A model generated the notes under the pieces. That model was not told where the DNA came from, ran no database searches, and was given only the letters and a program-made list of their open reading frames with translations. Shown here in pieces: positions 18,989 to 26,876 of a stretch of DNA of 64,000 bases; within the stretch, counting starts at the first letter, position 1, and every line of letters begins with the position of its first letter. Position numbers and translations under genes: made by a program. This DNA comes from Lachnospiraceae bacterium AC2028. Its GTDB lineage: Bacteria > Bacillota > Clostridia > Lachnospirales > Lachnospiraceae. The stretch spans positions 62,001 to 126,000 of the forward strand of contig JNJD01000011.1 in NCBI GenBank assembly GCA_000702685.1, given 5' to 3'.

Positions 18989-20770
18989 TCAATAGGTCAG
19001 TTCATAGGTTCCCAGACGGATTATCTCAAATCCAAGACGTCCCTCGGGAGTCGGAGTGACTGTACAGAGCTTTTCCCTCGTTCCGTCCGAAAGCACACGG
19101 TATACCGTCACCTTACCTGTTCCTGCGGGAACAATGGTATGAAGAACACATTTTACCTTCAGGGCTGCATCGGATCTGAAAGATATGCGTTTAAATCCTT
19201 TACCGTAAGTCTGGTTACAGGTAACATCCAGTGAACTCTGTCCGGATATACTGTTATTGTTAAAGAATCTGAGAGCGGTTCCGTTTCCGACAAATACATG
19301 AAGTGAATTATCCGTACTTGCATCAAGTGCGCTGAACACTCCGGCCGGTATTATCTTCTCATATCTTCTGAGAACAACCTGAAGAATTCCCGTTCCATGA
19401 GTGTCCTCAGGAAGCGTACTCTGTCCCAGAAGCACTTTCTCCAGTTCCTCGAAGGAACCTATGCTTCCGCCGCCTACAGTGTAGCCGAATTCAGGCTCCG
19501 CAGGGGACGAAGAAGATATCGATCCCGAAGATACGGGAGTGCTTACAGGAGTCCCTGCCTTTTTGATCACGGTATATTCAGAGAAACCATCGGTGCTGAA
19601 TGTCAGCATTCCCGTAGAGGTATTGTAGACCGCATCCAGTTCCTTATAGGTGCCGCCGTGATGCCTGACGATGCTGTATGTCTCACCACTCGCTAGATCA
19701 TTCGGAACCGCAAGCGACAGATCAACGGGGGATGACAGATCGGTCATTGCATTGGTCCAATAGTTGGAAGGTGCACTGAAATAAGTTCCCGAACCTCCCT
19801 TGCTGATGATATTTGTCATGGAGATATCTGCTGTGGTAACTGCGCTTATAAAGTCGGCAGAATCACCTCCCATAGCATTTTGAAGATCATTATCGGAAGG
19901 ATTGGAGGCAGCGACCGCATTTACGGCAACATTGCCGCTTGTTACAGCATTTTCCGCGCCGCTTACCGACATGGAAGTGATACCGCCTGCCGATACGCTT
20001 GTCTGGGCATCGGTCCTTGTAAATGCACCGTTTATATGGAACTGACCGTTAGCAGTCACCTCAAATACAGACTGGCCGCTCTGTGCTGTAAGAGCATGTC
20101 CGTTTATTGATGCGCCGGAGATCTGGTATCCGGGACTTGGAATGAATTTATATGTAAGCACATCCCCGTTTTTGCACTGTACGAAGTGAGTATCGGGACT
20201 TACTTCAAGATATTCGTGATCCCCGCCGGCATTAGAACCGTTTTCCCATATAGTACCGGATCCACGGACTATCTTTAAAAGCTGTATGGTCCCTGTAGCC
20301 GGATCAACGTAGCAGTCTCCTCCCATCCATCCCGTGTCATCAGCCGTCCAGACTATGTTCGCATAATCCGAGTCCGTTCCGGCACCCGTTACGGTGATAC
20401 TTACCGAGGAAGTGACAGATATATTTTCGAATCTGACATGATTATAGAATGCTCCGTCTGCGTTTACTGTCGTAGCGCCTATCGTAGCCGATGTGAGTTT
20501 ATAACCCGGCTCCAGAGACAGCTCGATGTTACATTTTTCGGATGACACCGATACCGAGACCGAAGCCTCTCCGGGATTACTGTGAAAAATCCCTCCGCCT
20601 GCATCAACAGCTATATCTCCGATCATCCGCGCATTACAGCCGCTTACCGTTACGGTCATATCAGTATTCGCAGCGCTGACTCTTACGGGCGCGGTTCCGA
20701 GAACCATACACAGACACAAAGCTACGGCCGAAAAAACGGCCGTCGTTCCTTTACGGATCTTATTATTCAT
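18989..20770 (-). CDS. Secreted protein of unknown function with beta-rich repeats
   Basis: 593 residues from ATG 20770, chosen for its GGTGGGGAAG site; the open frame extends upstream to 20881 without one. Residues 1-35 are a typical signal peptide (basic start, KGTTAVFSAVALCLCMVLG, cleavage after VRVSA). The mature part begins with a bacterial-repeat-like beta region (residues 38-150: MTVTVSGCNARMIGDIAVDA, SATIGATTVNADGAFYNHVRF), and a second similar region follows at 170-260. A Ser/Pro-rich linker (TPVSTPVSSGSISSSSPAEP) separates it from a C-terminal 160-residue domain. No catalytic motif, LPXTG or S-layer anchor was seen. It is divergent to the tandem-HTH regulator, 137 bp apart, so the regulator may control it. 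Confidence 0.75.
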   Translation of the reverse strand: MNNKIRKGTTAVFSAVALCLCMVLGTAPVRVSAANTDMTVTVSGCNARMIGDIAVDAGGGIFHSNPGEASVSVSVSSEKCNIELSLEPGYKLTSATIGATTVNADGAFYNHVRFENISVTSSVSITVTGAGTDSDYANIVWTADDTGWMGGDCYVDPATGTIQLLKIVRGSGTIWENGSNAGGDHEYLEVSPDTHFVQCKNGDVLTYKFIPSPGYQISGASINGHALTAQSGQSVFEVTANGQFHINGAFTRTDAQTSVSAGGITSMSVSGAENAVTSGNVAVNAVAASNPSDNDLQNAMGGDSADFISAVTTADISMTNIISKGGSGTYFSAPSNYWTNAMTDLSSPVDLSLAVPNDLASGETYSIVRHHGGTYKELDAVYNTSTGMLTFSTDGFSEYTVIKKAGTPVSTPVSSGSISSSSPAEPEFGYTVGGGSIGSFEELEKVLLGQSTLPEDTHGTGILQVVLRRYEKIIPAGVFSALDASTDNSLHVFVGNGTALRFFNNNSISGQSSLDVTCNQTYGKGFKRISFRSDAALKVKCVLHTIVPAGTGKVTVYRVLSDGTREKLCTVTPTPEGRLGFEIIRLGTYELTY

Positions 20771-20891
20771 ATTCTTCCCCACCTTTCTAAGATCTGATGA
20801 TCCAAGAATAGCATTAAAACATTTCGGAATGGCTCGTTTTTCCGTTTCGTCATTGACAGGATGGAAAACAGAAATCCGCACGAACGCTTTG

Positions 20892-20900
20892 TGATATGAT
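20892..20900 (+). promoter_or_regulatory. Extended -10 element 7 bp before the regulator ATG
   Basis: TGATATGAT fits TGN plus TATGAT. The start codon at 20908 is seven bases downstream and has no Shine-Dalgarno sequence, so transcription probably starts at or next to the A of ATG. Confidence 0.45.
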
Positions 20901-20907
20901 TTAATCT

Positions 20908-22338
20908 ATGAAATTATCCGAAATTCTAAAAAAATACATGTCCGAAGCGGGGCTTTCCGCACATGAAATAGCCATAGCAAGTTCTCTTTCGGATTCCACT
21001 TTAAGCCGTTACATAAGCGGTGACAGATGTCCTTCCCCGGAAAGCGGTGAATTTGAATCCCTGTATGATGGATTAAAAAGCTTATTGACCGAAAAGGGTA
21101 TCGATGTCTCGGGTCTGAGCGATGAATTAATGTCATCCGTTCCGGATCTCTACACGGATACCAGGGAATATTCATCCAGATTATCATCCCTGATGAAATG
21201 TCTTTCGGTAAGCAATGCTTATCTTGCCAAAAAAACCGGATACGATCCTTCATTTATTTCCAGGATCCTCTCCGGTGAAAGATTCCCCGCCGATCATTTA
21301 ACATTCAGCGATCAGGCAGCTGAATGCTTTGTTTCCTGTGCTGATGATCCGAAAGGATGCAAAAAGATCGACGAGTTGTTCGGCTCACTTTCTTTTTCGG
21401 GAGCAGATAAAGAAGTGAAGGTCCGTATGATCAGCTCATATCTTCTGACCGGCGACGCATCAGCGGGTGAGCAAAAAGCAGGCAGTCAAAAGAAAGCTTC
21501 AATAATCCATTATCTGGAAAAACTGGACGCTTTCGATCTGAATGACTACATGAAAAAGATCCATTTTGATAAGCTCATCGTTCCATCACTCCCCGTTTCA
21601 TCCGCCACAAAACAGTATATGGGGATCAAAGGATACAAGTCAGCCGAACTCGGTTTTCTCAAAAGGACTGTACTCGCCGGTTCTTCAGAGCAGGTATTTA
21701 TGTTCTCCGATATGCCTATGGAAGAAGTTGCATCCGATATATCCTTCAGCAAAAAATGGATGCTCTGGCTTGCAATGCTCCTGAAAAAGGGAATAGGCAT
21801 CACCATAGTCCATAACATCAACAGGCCGGTGGATGAAATGATACTGGGGCTGGAAGCCTGGATCCCTCTGTATATGACCGGGCTTATTTCACCATATTAC
21901 AAATCCGGGAAAAGTGATGACGGAATTCATCATATGCTGAGGATATCCGAAAACTGCTCACTGATGGGAGAATGCATCGGTGATGATACAGAATCTTCGA
22001 TTTTCACCGTTGGTGGGAGCAGGGAATTACGGAATCTGGCCGAAAAAAGAAAAGAATATATCATGGCTGATGCTCTTCCGCTTATGGAAATATACACGGA
22101 AGACAGAAAAAATGAATTCGACGAAATGCTGAAAAAAGAAAAAGCCGAAGCAGGCAGCACGGACGGGGAATATCCGAAAAACCTGAAATTTGCTTCAGAT
22201 AACTATTTCAAAAACATAAAAATCTCATCGGTTAGTCCGAAACTGACTGTTATCACCAAGGAAAACGCGCCGATGATGCATTTTGCCATAAGAAATCCCC
22301 GCGTGATCGATGCGATAGAGTCACTAGATAAAGAATAG
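20908..22338 (+). CDS. Transcriptional regulator with two XRE-type HTH domains and an uncharacterised sensor region
   Basis: 476 residues. The first helix-turn-helix is about residues 5-45 (SAHEIAIASSLSDSTLSRYI) and the second about 90-130 (SNAYLAKKTGYDPSFISRIL); both have the XRE recognition-helix pattern followed by SGxRxP. Residues 200-476 form a conserved-looking module (ITIVHNINRPVDEMILGLEA, WIPLYMTGLISPYY) that I recall only from unstudied Clostridial regulators. No membrane helix. It is an isolated plus-strand gene between minus-strand blocks, divergent from the secreted protein, and ends at a bidirectional double terminator. The ligand and targets are unknown. Confidence 0.8.
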   Translation: MKLSEILKKYMSEAGLSAHEIAIASSLSDSTLSRYISGDRCPSPESGEFESLYDGLKSLLTEKGIDVSGLSDELMSSVPDLYTDTREYSSRLSSLMKCLSVSNAYLAKKTGYDPSFISRILSGERFPADHLTFSDQAAECFVSCADDPKGCKKIDELFGSLSFSGADKEVKVRMISSYLLTGDASAGEQKAGSQKKASIIHYLEKLDAFDLNDYMKKIHFDKLIVPSLPVSSATKQYMGIKGYKSAELGFLKRTVLAGSSEQVFMFSDMPMEEVASDISFSKKWMLWLAMLLKKGIGITIVHNINRPVDEMILGLEAWIPLYMTGLISPYYKSGKSDDGIHHMLRISENCSLMGECIGDDTESSIFTVGGSRELRNLAEKRKEYIMADALPLMEIYTEDRKNEFDEMLKKEKAEAGSTDGEYPKNLKFASDNYFKNIKISSVSPKLTVITKENAPMMHFAIRNPRVIDAIESLDKE

Positions 22339-22362
22339 CCCGGGAAAACAGTGGTGAAAAAA

Positions 22363-22383
22363 GGGGACGGTTGAACCGTCCCC
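22363..22383 (-). terminator. Palindromic repeat acting as terminator for the minus-strand GH51 gene
   Basis: GGGGACGG/CCGTCCCC stem with loop TTGAA, followed on the minus strand by TTTTTTCACC. It carries the GGGGACGGTT core of family A but lacks the GTGAAC/GTTCAC arms. Confidence 0.65.
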
Positions 22384-22403
22384 TCGTTCCCACTCGACAA
22401 AGA

Positions 22404-22440
22404 GTGAGTCACGGGGACTGTCCCCGTGACTCACTTTTTT
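22404..22440 (+). terminator. Family B palindrome plus T-run: terminator of the HTH regulator
   Basis: A 31-bp perfect palindrome (22404-22434) centred on T22419: outer arms GTGAGTCA/TGACTCAC, inner CGGGGAC/GTCCCCG. TTTTTT follows at once on the plus strand. Together with the hairpin at 22363 it separates convergent transcripts. Confidence 0.8.
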
Positions 22441-22442
22441 AC

Positions 22443-23930
22443 TTAGATCTCTGTTGCGACAACTGAGGTTACGCTGCTTGCGTGAAGCTTTACTTTGATT
22501 CCGGTGCCACCGTCAGTTACCTCGGCAGGGATCTCCGCGATCTTAACAGTCTCGGGAGCGTCAAAGGTGTTGTGGGCGGTGATCGCACCTGCAACGGTCT
22601 TGGCTACCGCACTGCCAACCTTTACTCCGCCGACGATGATATCGATCTCCGCTTCCTTATCGGGATCTGTGTTGACTATGGTAATGCATACCTTGCCGTC
22701 CTTTTCACTGGAAGAAACTGAAAGTGAAGGGATCTCGTAATCTCCGTCCTTAAGATTCTCCGCCTCAGCATAGCTTTCAACATGGCGTGCATCCATATGA
22801 TCCTTGAAGAGATCATATACATGATAGGTGGGAGTAAGGATCATCTTAGGTCCGTCGGTAAGGATCATTGCCTGAAGGACATTGATCATCTGTGCGATGT
22901 TGGCCATAACAACAGTATCGCATCTGTCATTAAACATGTTCAGATTAAGGCCTGCGATGACCGCATCACGGATGGTGTTCTGCTGGTAAAGGAAACCGGG
23001 ATTTGTTCCGGGCTCAACCTCGAACCAGTTGCCCCACTCGTCAACGATGAGCTTAAGCTGATGGTCATCCTTGGAAGCTCTCTTAAGAACAGCTATGTTC
23101 TCATCCATGATCTCACCCAGTCTAAGGGTCTTTTTAACGGTCTCGAAATAATCGGTCTTGCCAAAAGCAGTAGCGCTGTTCTTGTTAAACCATCCGGTTC
23201 CGGGAACGGTGTAATAGTGGAGAGAAAGCGCATCGACAAACTGTCCTGCCTTCTCTGCGACGACCTTGGCCCAATTGATATCATCCCCGTTTGCACCGCA
23301 TGCGATCTTATAAACGGGATGATCGTTATCGTAATTTCTTACGAAGGTGGAATATCTCTTGCACTCATCGGCATAAAACTCGGGAGTCATGTTACCGCCG
23401 CATCCCCAGTTCTCGTTTCCGATACCCCAGTATTTAACATTCCAGGGCTCTTCATGACCGTTGGCTCTTCTGAGGTCTGCCATGGGAGAAACGCCGCCCA
23501 TATTGCAGTATTCTACCCAGTCACTCATCTCCTGAACAGTTCCGGAGCCTACGTTTCCGCAGATATAGGGATCCGCACCGACCTGTCTGCAGAGCTCGAG
23601 GAATTCATGGGTTCCGAAGGAATTGTCTTCGGTAACGCCGCCCCAGTTTGTATTTACGATCTTCTTTCTCTTTTCCGCAGGGCCGATTCCGTCCATCCAG
23701 TGATAGGTGTCCGCAAAGCATCCGCCGGGCCATCTGATGACGGGAACCCTGATGTTCTTAAGCGCATTAACGACATCGCATCTCATGCCGTTTACGTTGG
23801 GGATTCCGTCCTCTTCCTTGACGAAAACGCCTTCATAGATGCATCTTCCGAGGTGCTCGGCGAACTGTCCGTAGATATTCTTGTTGATGGTGCCCTTGCT
23901 CTTTTTGGTGTTGACTACAATGTGTGCCAT
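22443..23930 (-). CDS. abfA: Alpha-L-arabinofuranosidase, GH51
   Basis: A 495-residue GH51 enzyme without signal peptide, so intracellular. Residues 1-380 are the catalytic barrel: RWPGGCFADTYHW, acid/base Glu173 in WGIGNENWG and nucleophile Glu298 in VDEWGNW. The C-terminal beta-sandwich spans about 385-495. It removes arabinofuranosyl side groups from imported arabinoxylan or arabinan oligosaccharides. It starts 15 bp after the GH120 beta-xylosidase with AGGAGA before the ATG, so the pair forms an arabinoxylo-oligosaccharide degradation unit. The end is shared with the convergent HTH regulator through back-to-back terminators. Confidence 0.95.
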   Translation of the reverse strand: MAHIVVNTKKSKGTINKNIYGQFAEHLGRCIYEGVFVKEEDGIPNVNGMRCDVVNALKNIRVPVIRWPGGCFADTYHWMDGIGPAEKRKKIVNTNWGGVTEDNSFGTHEFLELCRQVGADPYICGNVGSGTVQEMSDWVEYCNMGGVSPMADLRRANGHEEPWNVKYWGIGNENWGCGGNMTPEFYADECKRYSTFVRNYDNDHPVYKIACGANGDDINWAKVVAEKAGQFVDALSLHYYTVPGTGWFNKNSATAFGKTDYFETVKKTLRLGEIMDENIAVLKRASKDDHQLKLIVDEWGNWFEVEPGTNPGFLYQQNTIRDAVIAGLNLNMFNDRCDTVVMANIAQMINVLQAMILTDGPKMILTPTYHVYDLFKDHMDARHVESYAEAENLKDGDYEIPSLSVSSSEKDGKVCITIVNTDPDKEAEIDIIVGGVKVGSAVAKTVAGAITAHNTFDAPETVKIAEIPAEVTDGGTGIKVKLHASSVTSVVATEI

Positions 23931-23945
23931 AAAAAATCTCCTGAA

Positions 23946-25964
23946 TTATTTATCTTCCCAAACGATCTCGTCTGAAAGCTCATCTTTAGCGAACGGTCCG
24001 GGTATTACCTTAAGTCCTCTCTTGTTGCCGAAATAGTCGGTATTGAAGGTGATCGGAGTTCCGTCCGGATTCTCATAATACTCTTCGGGCTCGAAAGCTT
24101 TGCCGAGAGTTTCGGTATCTATCATGTGGACCTTGAAATCCTTTACAAGGTCAAAGACATTGGTCTTGAGTGAGTACTTCCCCTTCTTTTCTTCAAGCTT
24201 TACGAATGCCTTGGTCTTCTTGTCGACCAGATGATCCTTCTCATGCTTGAATGCGCCGGCTCCGTTAAAGTATGCATTACCGTGGATCCAGACAGGGAGA
24301 TGTCCGAAGTGTCCGGTTGCCAGTTTGCCCATATCAGGGCGGCGCTTGCCGATATCAAAGAGTTCGATCCAGTCCTCATAAAGAGGATATTCATCCCATA
24401 CATGGGTTCCGACCTCCATGTTGGTGGGAACACGCTTAGGATCCCAGCCCTTGAGATAATCCTTGGGGATCTTGGTGTTCTGGATGAAGATATTGTTATA
24501 GAACCTGTCATCACCGTGAAGGATCGTCATAAAACCGAGAACCTCGGTACGGTGTGCTATGTGGTAAGGAGTATAGCGTGGCTCGCGCTGTCCGTTAACG
24601 ATGGAATCGACGCCGCCACCGACCATGACAAACGATCCGCAGACAAGGTTATGCACCATTGCAACGCCCTGTGTAGCTATTCTCAGCGAGCAGGGTGAAA
24701 GAAGGATGTTGTTGTCGATGAGTGTGGGCCCATGTCCTACCTCGACGAAAAGATCCTGGTCGAAACGGTCGGGCTTAGCCTCTATGAAGTCGGGGAAGCA
24801 GTTGTCATGCAGGAAGTTCTGGGTGATACGGGTTCCCTGTGCCTGCCAGTCGCACCAGATTCCCATCCAGCAATGATGGATGTGATTTCTTCTGAAGATG
24901 ACATCGATCGCGGCATGGAACTTGATACCTGCGATCTCCGCTCCGCCCAGCTGCTGCATATTGTTGATGTGATGAATATGGTTATCCTCGATTATTGAGA
25001 ATACGCATCCCATACGTCCTACGATACCGGTCTGCTCGCAGTTGTGGATATGACATCTTCTTACGATATGTCCGCCCACGGTCTCCTTGGTCCAGCCGTC
25101 ATACTGGGCGCGGCATACCGCATCCCTTTCCATCTGGGTGGGACTCTTTACGTGCTTGTGGAAGAAGTAATTGTCATTGTTTTCCTGGGAGTAATTACCG
25201 AAGGAAATACCGCAGCACTTGGAACCGTATACATCACAGTCTTCGATTATCCATCCCTTTGACCAGTGTGCACCGATCATTCCGTCCTGGAAAGCTGCGG
25301 GAGGAGCCCATGTCGTAGCTGCCTTACATACGGTGAAGCCGGAAAGTGTGATGTAGCTTCTGTACTTTTCGGTAGGCATGAAGCAGTTTCTGCGGACGGT
25401 TATCTCCACCTTTTCCTTCTTTGGATCCTTGTCCTTGAAGTTGGCGTAGATAACGGTCTCATTAGTCTTTTCATCCTGTTCGCAGTACCACTTGTAAACC
25501 GAATACTCGGGTTCCCAGCTTCTGTCATACACCTTGCCGTCAATGCACTCCTGAAGGGTAGCGGTCTCATACATCATACGGTCATTAAGAAAAACGTTGC
25601 CCGTATGCATATGGTTATCGGCAAAGTACCAGTCACCCTCAACCTCCTGAATATAAGGGTTGTAGGCTCCAAATACGGTATTGTCGATCCTTGTGACATA
25701 GGTCGATCCCTTATGTTTTTTCCAATCGGTAACAACCTCCGCACCGGTGATCACTGCCTTTAAGGGCTTCTCCGATGTGTAGGTGATCCTTGCGTCTTCA
25801 CGTCCTGCATTCCTGGGATTTACATACTCCCTGTAGATTCCGGGAGCAACGATGACCTCATCTCCGGCTACGGCGATATTTGCCGCATCCTGGATGGCTT
25901 TGAAGGGAGACTCTTTACTGCCGTTTCCCCCACGGGCAGCGTTAACATTGACATAGATCTTCAT
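23946..25964 (-). CDS. Beta-xylosidase, GH120 (parallel beta-helix)
   Basis: 672 residues, no signal peptide. The N-terminus (RGGNGSKESPFKAIQDAANI) is a DUF1565-like beta-helix cap; repeats such as NHIHHINNM and RRNHIHHCWM continue the right-handed helix. WAPPAAFQDGMIGAHWSKGW and CDWQAQGTR match my recollection of the GH120 enzyme XylC of Thermoanaerobacterium. By that alignment Asp372 (CDWQAQGTR) is the nucleophile and Glu408 (LFVEVGHGP) the acid/base. The two are 36 residues apart here against 23 in XylC, because of a 13-residue insert (about 389-403). The enzyme should release xylose from xylo-oligosaccharides. It starts 27 bp after rsgA ends, with AGGAGG before the ATG. Confidence 0.88.
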   Translation of the reverse strand: MKIYVNVNAARGGNGSKESPFKAIQDAANIAVAGDEVIVAPGIYREYVNPRNAGREDARITYTSEKPLKAVITGAEVVTDWKKHKGSTYVTRIDNTVFGAYNPYIQEVEGDWYFADNHMHTGNVFLNDRMMYETATLQECIDGKVYDRSWEPEYSVYKWYCEQDEKTNETVIYANFKDKDPKKEKVEITVRRNCFMPTEKYRSYITLSGFTVCKAATTWAPPAAFQDGMIGAHWSKGWIIEDCDVYGSKCCGISFGNYSQENNDNYFFHKHVKSPTQMERDAVCRAQYDGWTKETVGGHIVRRCHIHNCEQTGIVGRMGCVFSIIEDNHIHHINNMQQLGGAEIAGIKFHAAIDVIFRRNHIHHCWMGIWCDWQAQGTRITQNFLHDNCFPDFIEAKPDRFDQDLFVEVGHGPTLIDNNILLSPCSLRIATQGVAMVHNLVCGSFVMVGGGVDSIVNGQREPRYTPYHIAHRTEVLGFMTILHGDDRFYNNIFIQNTKIPKDYLKGWDPKRVPTNMEVGTHVWDEYPLYEDWIELFDIGKRRPDMGKLATGHFGHLPVWIHGNAYFNGAGAFKHEKDHLVDKKTKAFVKLEEKKGKYSLKTNVFDLVKDFKVHMIDTETLGKAFEPEEYYENPDGTPITFNTDYFGNKRGLKVIPGPFAKDELSDEIVWEDK

Positions 25965-25991
25965 AGGTGTACCTCCTGTTTTGAAAAAAGA

Positions 25992-26876
25992 TCAATATTT
26001 TTTCCTGGAAGCCAGTTCCTCATATATCCTGCAGTAATTCTCATACCTGATGCGTGGGATTTCCCCGTTCTCCACGCCGGTTTTGATTCCGCAGTCATTT
26101 TCATAAACATGTGAGCATCCCGCAAATCTGCAGTTCTTCTCAAAATCAGCAAATTCCGGATAAAATGTCCAGAGATTTTCTTCGGTTACATCCCTGTTCT
26201 CAAAGCTTGTAAAACCGGGAGTGTCACAGATATACGTATCTTCGGATATCATAAAAAGCTCGGAATGCCTGGTGGTATTCTTGCCTCTGCTTATCTTTTT
26301 GCTGATCTCTCCGGTTTCGGATATTTCTTTACCGAAAAGCCGATTTATGGTTGATGACTTGCCCGCGCCGCTCGGTCCCGCAAGAGCTGTGGTCTTGCCC
26401 TTCAGCGTATTCTCAAGTTCATCAAATCCCTCACCTGTTTTAGCACTGATGAGTCTAGCGTCATATCCTGCTTTTTGGTACACGGATACAAATTCGCTGC
26501 CCAGTGATTCCGTATCAATGTCTTCTTTGTTGAAAGCGATGACACAGGGCAGTTTTTCTTTTTCAAGATTAATGAGGAATCTATCTAACAGATTAAGAGA
26601 TGGATCCGGATCTTTCACTGCAAATATGATAAGTATCATATCAACATTTGCTACTTCCGGCCTGAAAAGAGAATTCTTCCTCGGAAGAATGTCCACTACA
26701 TTACCTATATTTTTTGCGGGATCGATCACGTCTATCTCGCAATCGTCCCCTACAAGCGGTTTGAGGCCTTCCTTTCGGAAAGCCCCTTTCGCTCTGCATT
26801 CATATACAACCGAACCCGAGGCAACATAGTAGAAGCCTCCGATGCCTTTGATTATCTTGCCCTTAACGGAATCCAT
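25992..26876 (-). CDS. rsgA: Ribosome small subunit-dependent GTPase A
   Basis: 294 residues. The GTPase motifs are circularly permuted: NKED (G4) first, then GPSGAGKSST (G1) and DTPGF (G3). An OB-fold precedes them, and the C-terminal zinc motif CRFAGCSHVYENDC follows. It is a late 30S assembly factor acting in the cytoplasm. The ATG at 26876 overlaps the prkC stop in TGATG; a TTG codon immediately upstream is an unlikely start. The order prpC-prkC-rsgA is standard in Firmicutes. Confidence 0.95.
   Translation of the reverse strand: MDSVKGKIIKGIGGFYYVASGSVVYECRAKGAFRKEGLKPLVGDDCEIDVIDPAKNIGNVVDILPRKNSLFRPEVANVDMILIIFAVKDPDPSLNLLDRFLINLEKEKLPCVIAFNKEDIDTESLGSEFVSVYQKAGYDARLISAKTGEGFDELENTLKGKTTALAGPSGAGKSSTINRLFGKEISETGEISKKISRGKNTTRHSELFMISEDTYICDTPGFTSFENRDVTEENLWTFYPEFADFEKNCRFAGCSHVYENDCGIKTGVENGEIPRIRYENYCRIYEELASRKKY

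Noticed and set aside
20853-20858. TTGACA as -35 of the HTH regulator
   Set aside because: It is 36 bp from the -10; no hexamer resembling -10 lies 16-18 bp from it.
20771-20881. N-terminal extension of the secreted protein
   Set aside because: It precedes the signal peptide and has no ribosome site; the ATG at 20770 does.
22782-23975. Long plus-strand open frame of 397 codons
   Set aside because: It is antisense to the GH51 gene, which has intact catalytic motifs and a good ribosome site; the plus-strand frame has no recognisable domain.
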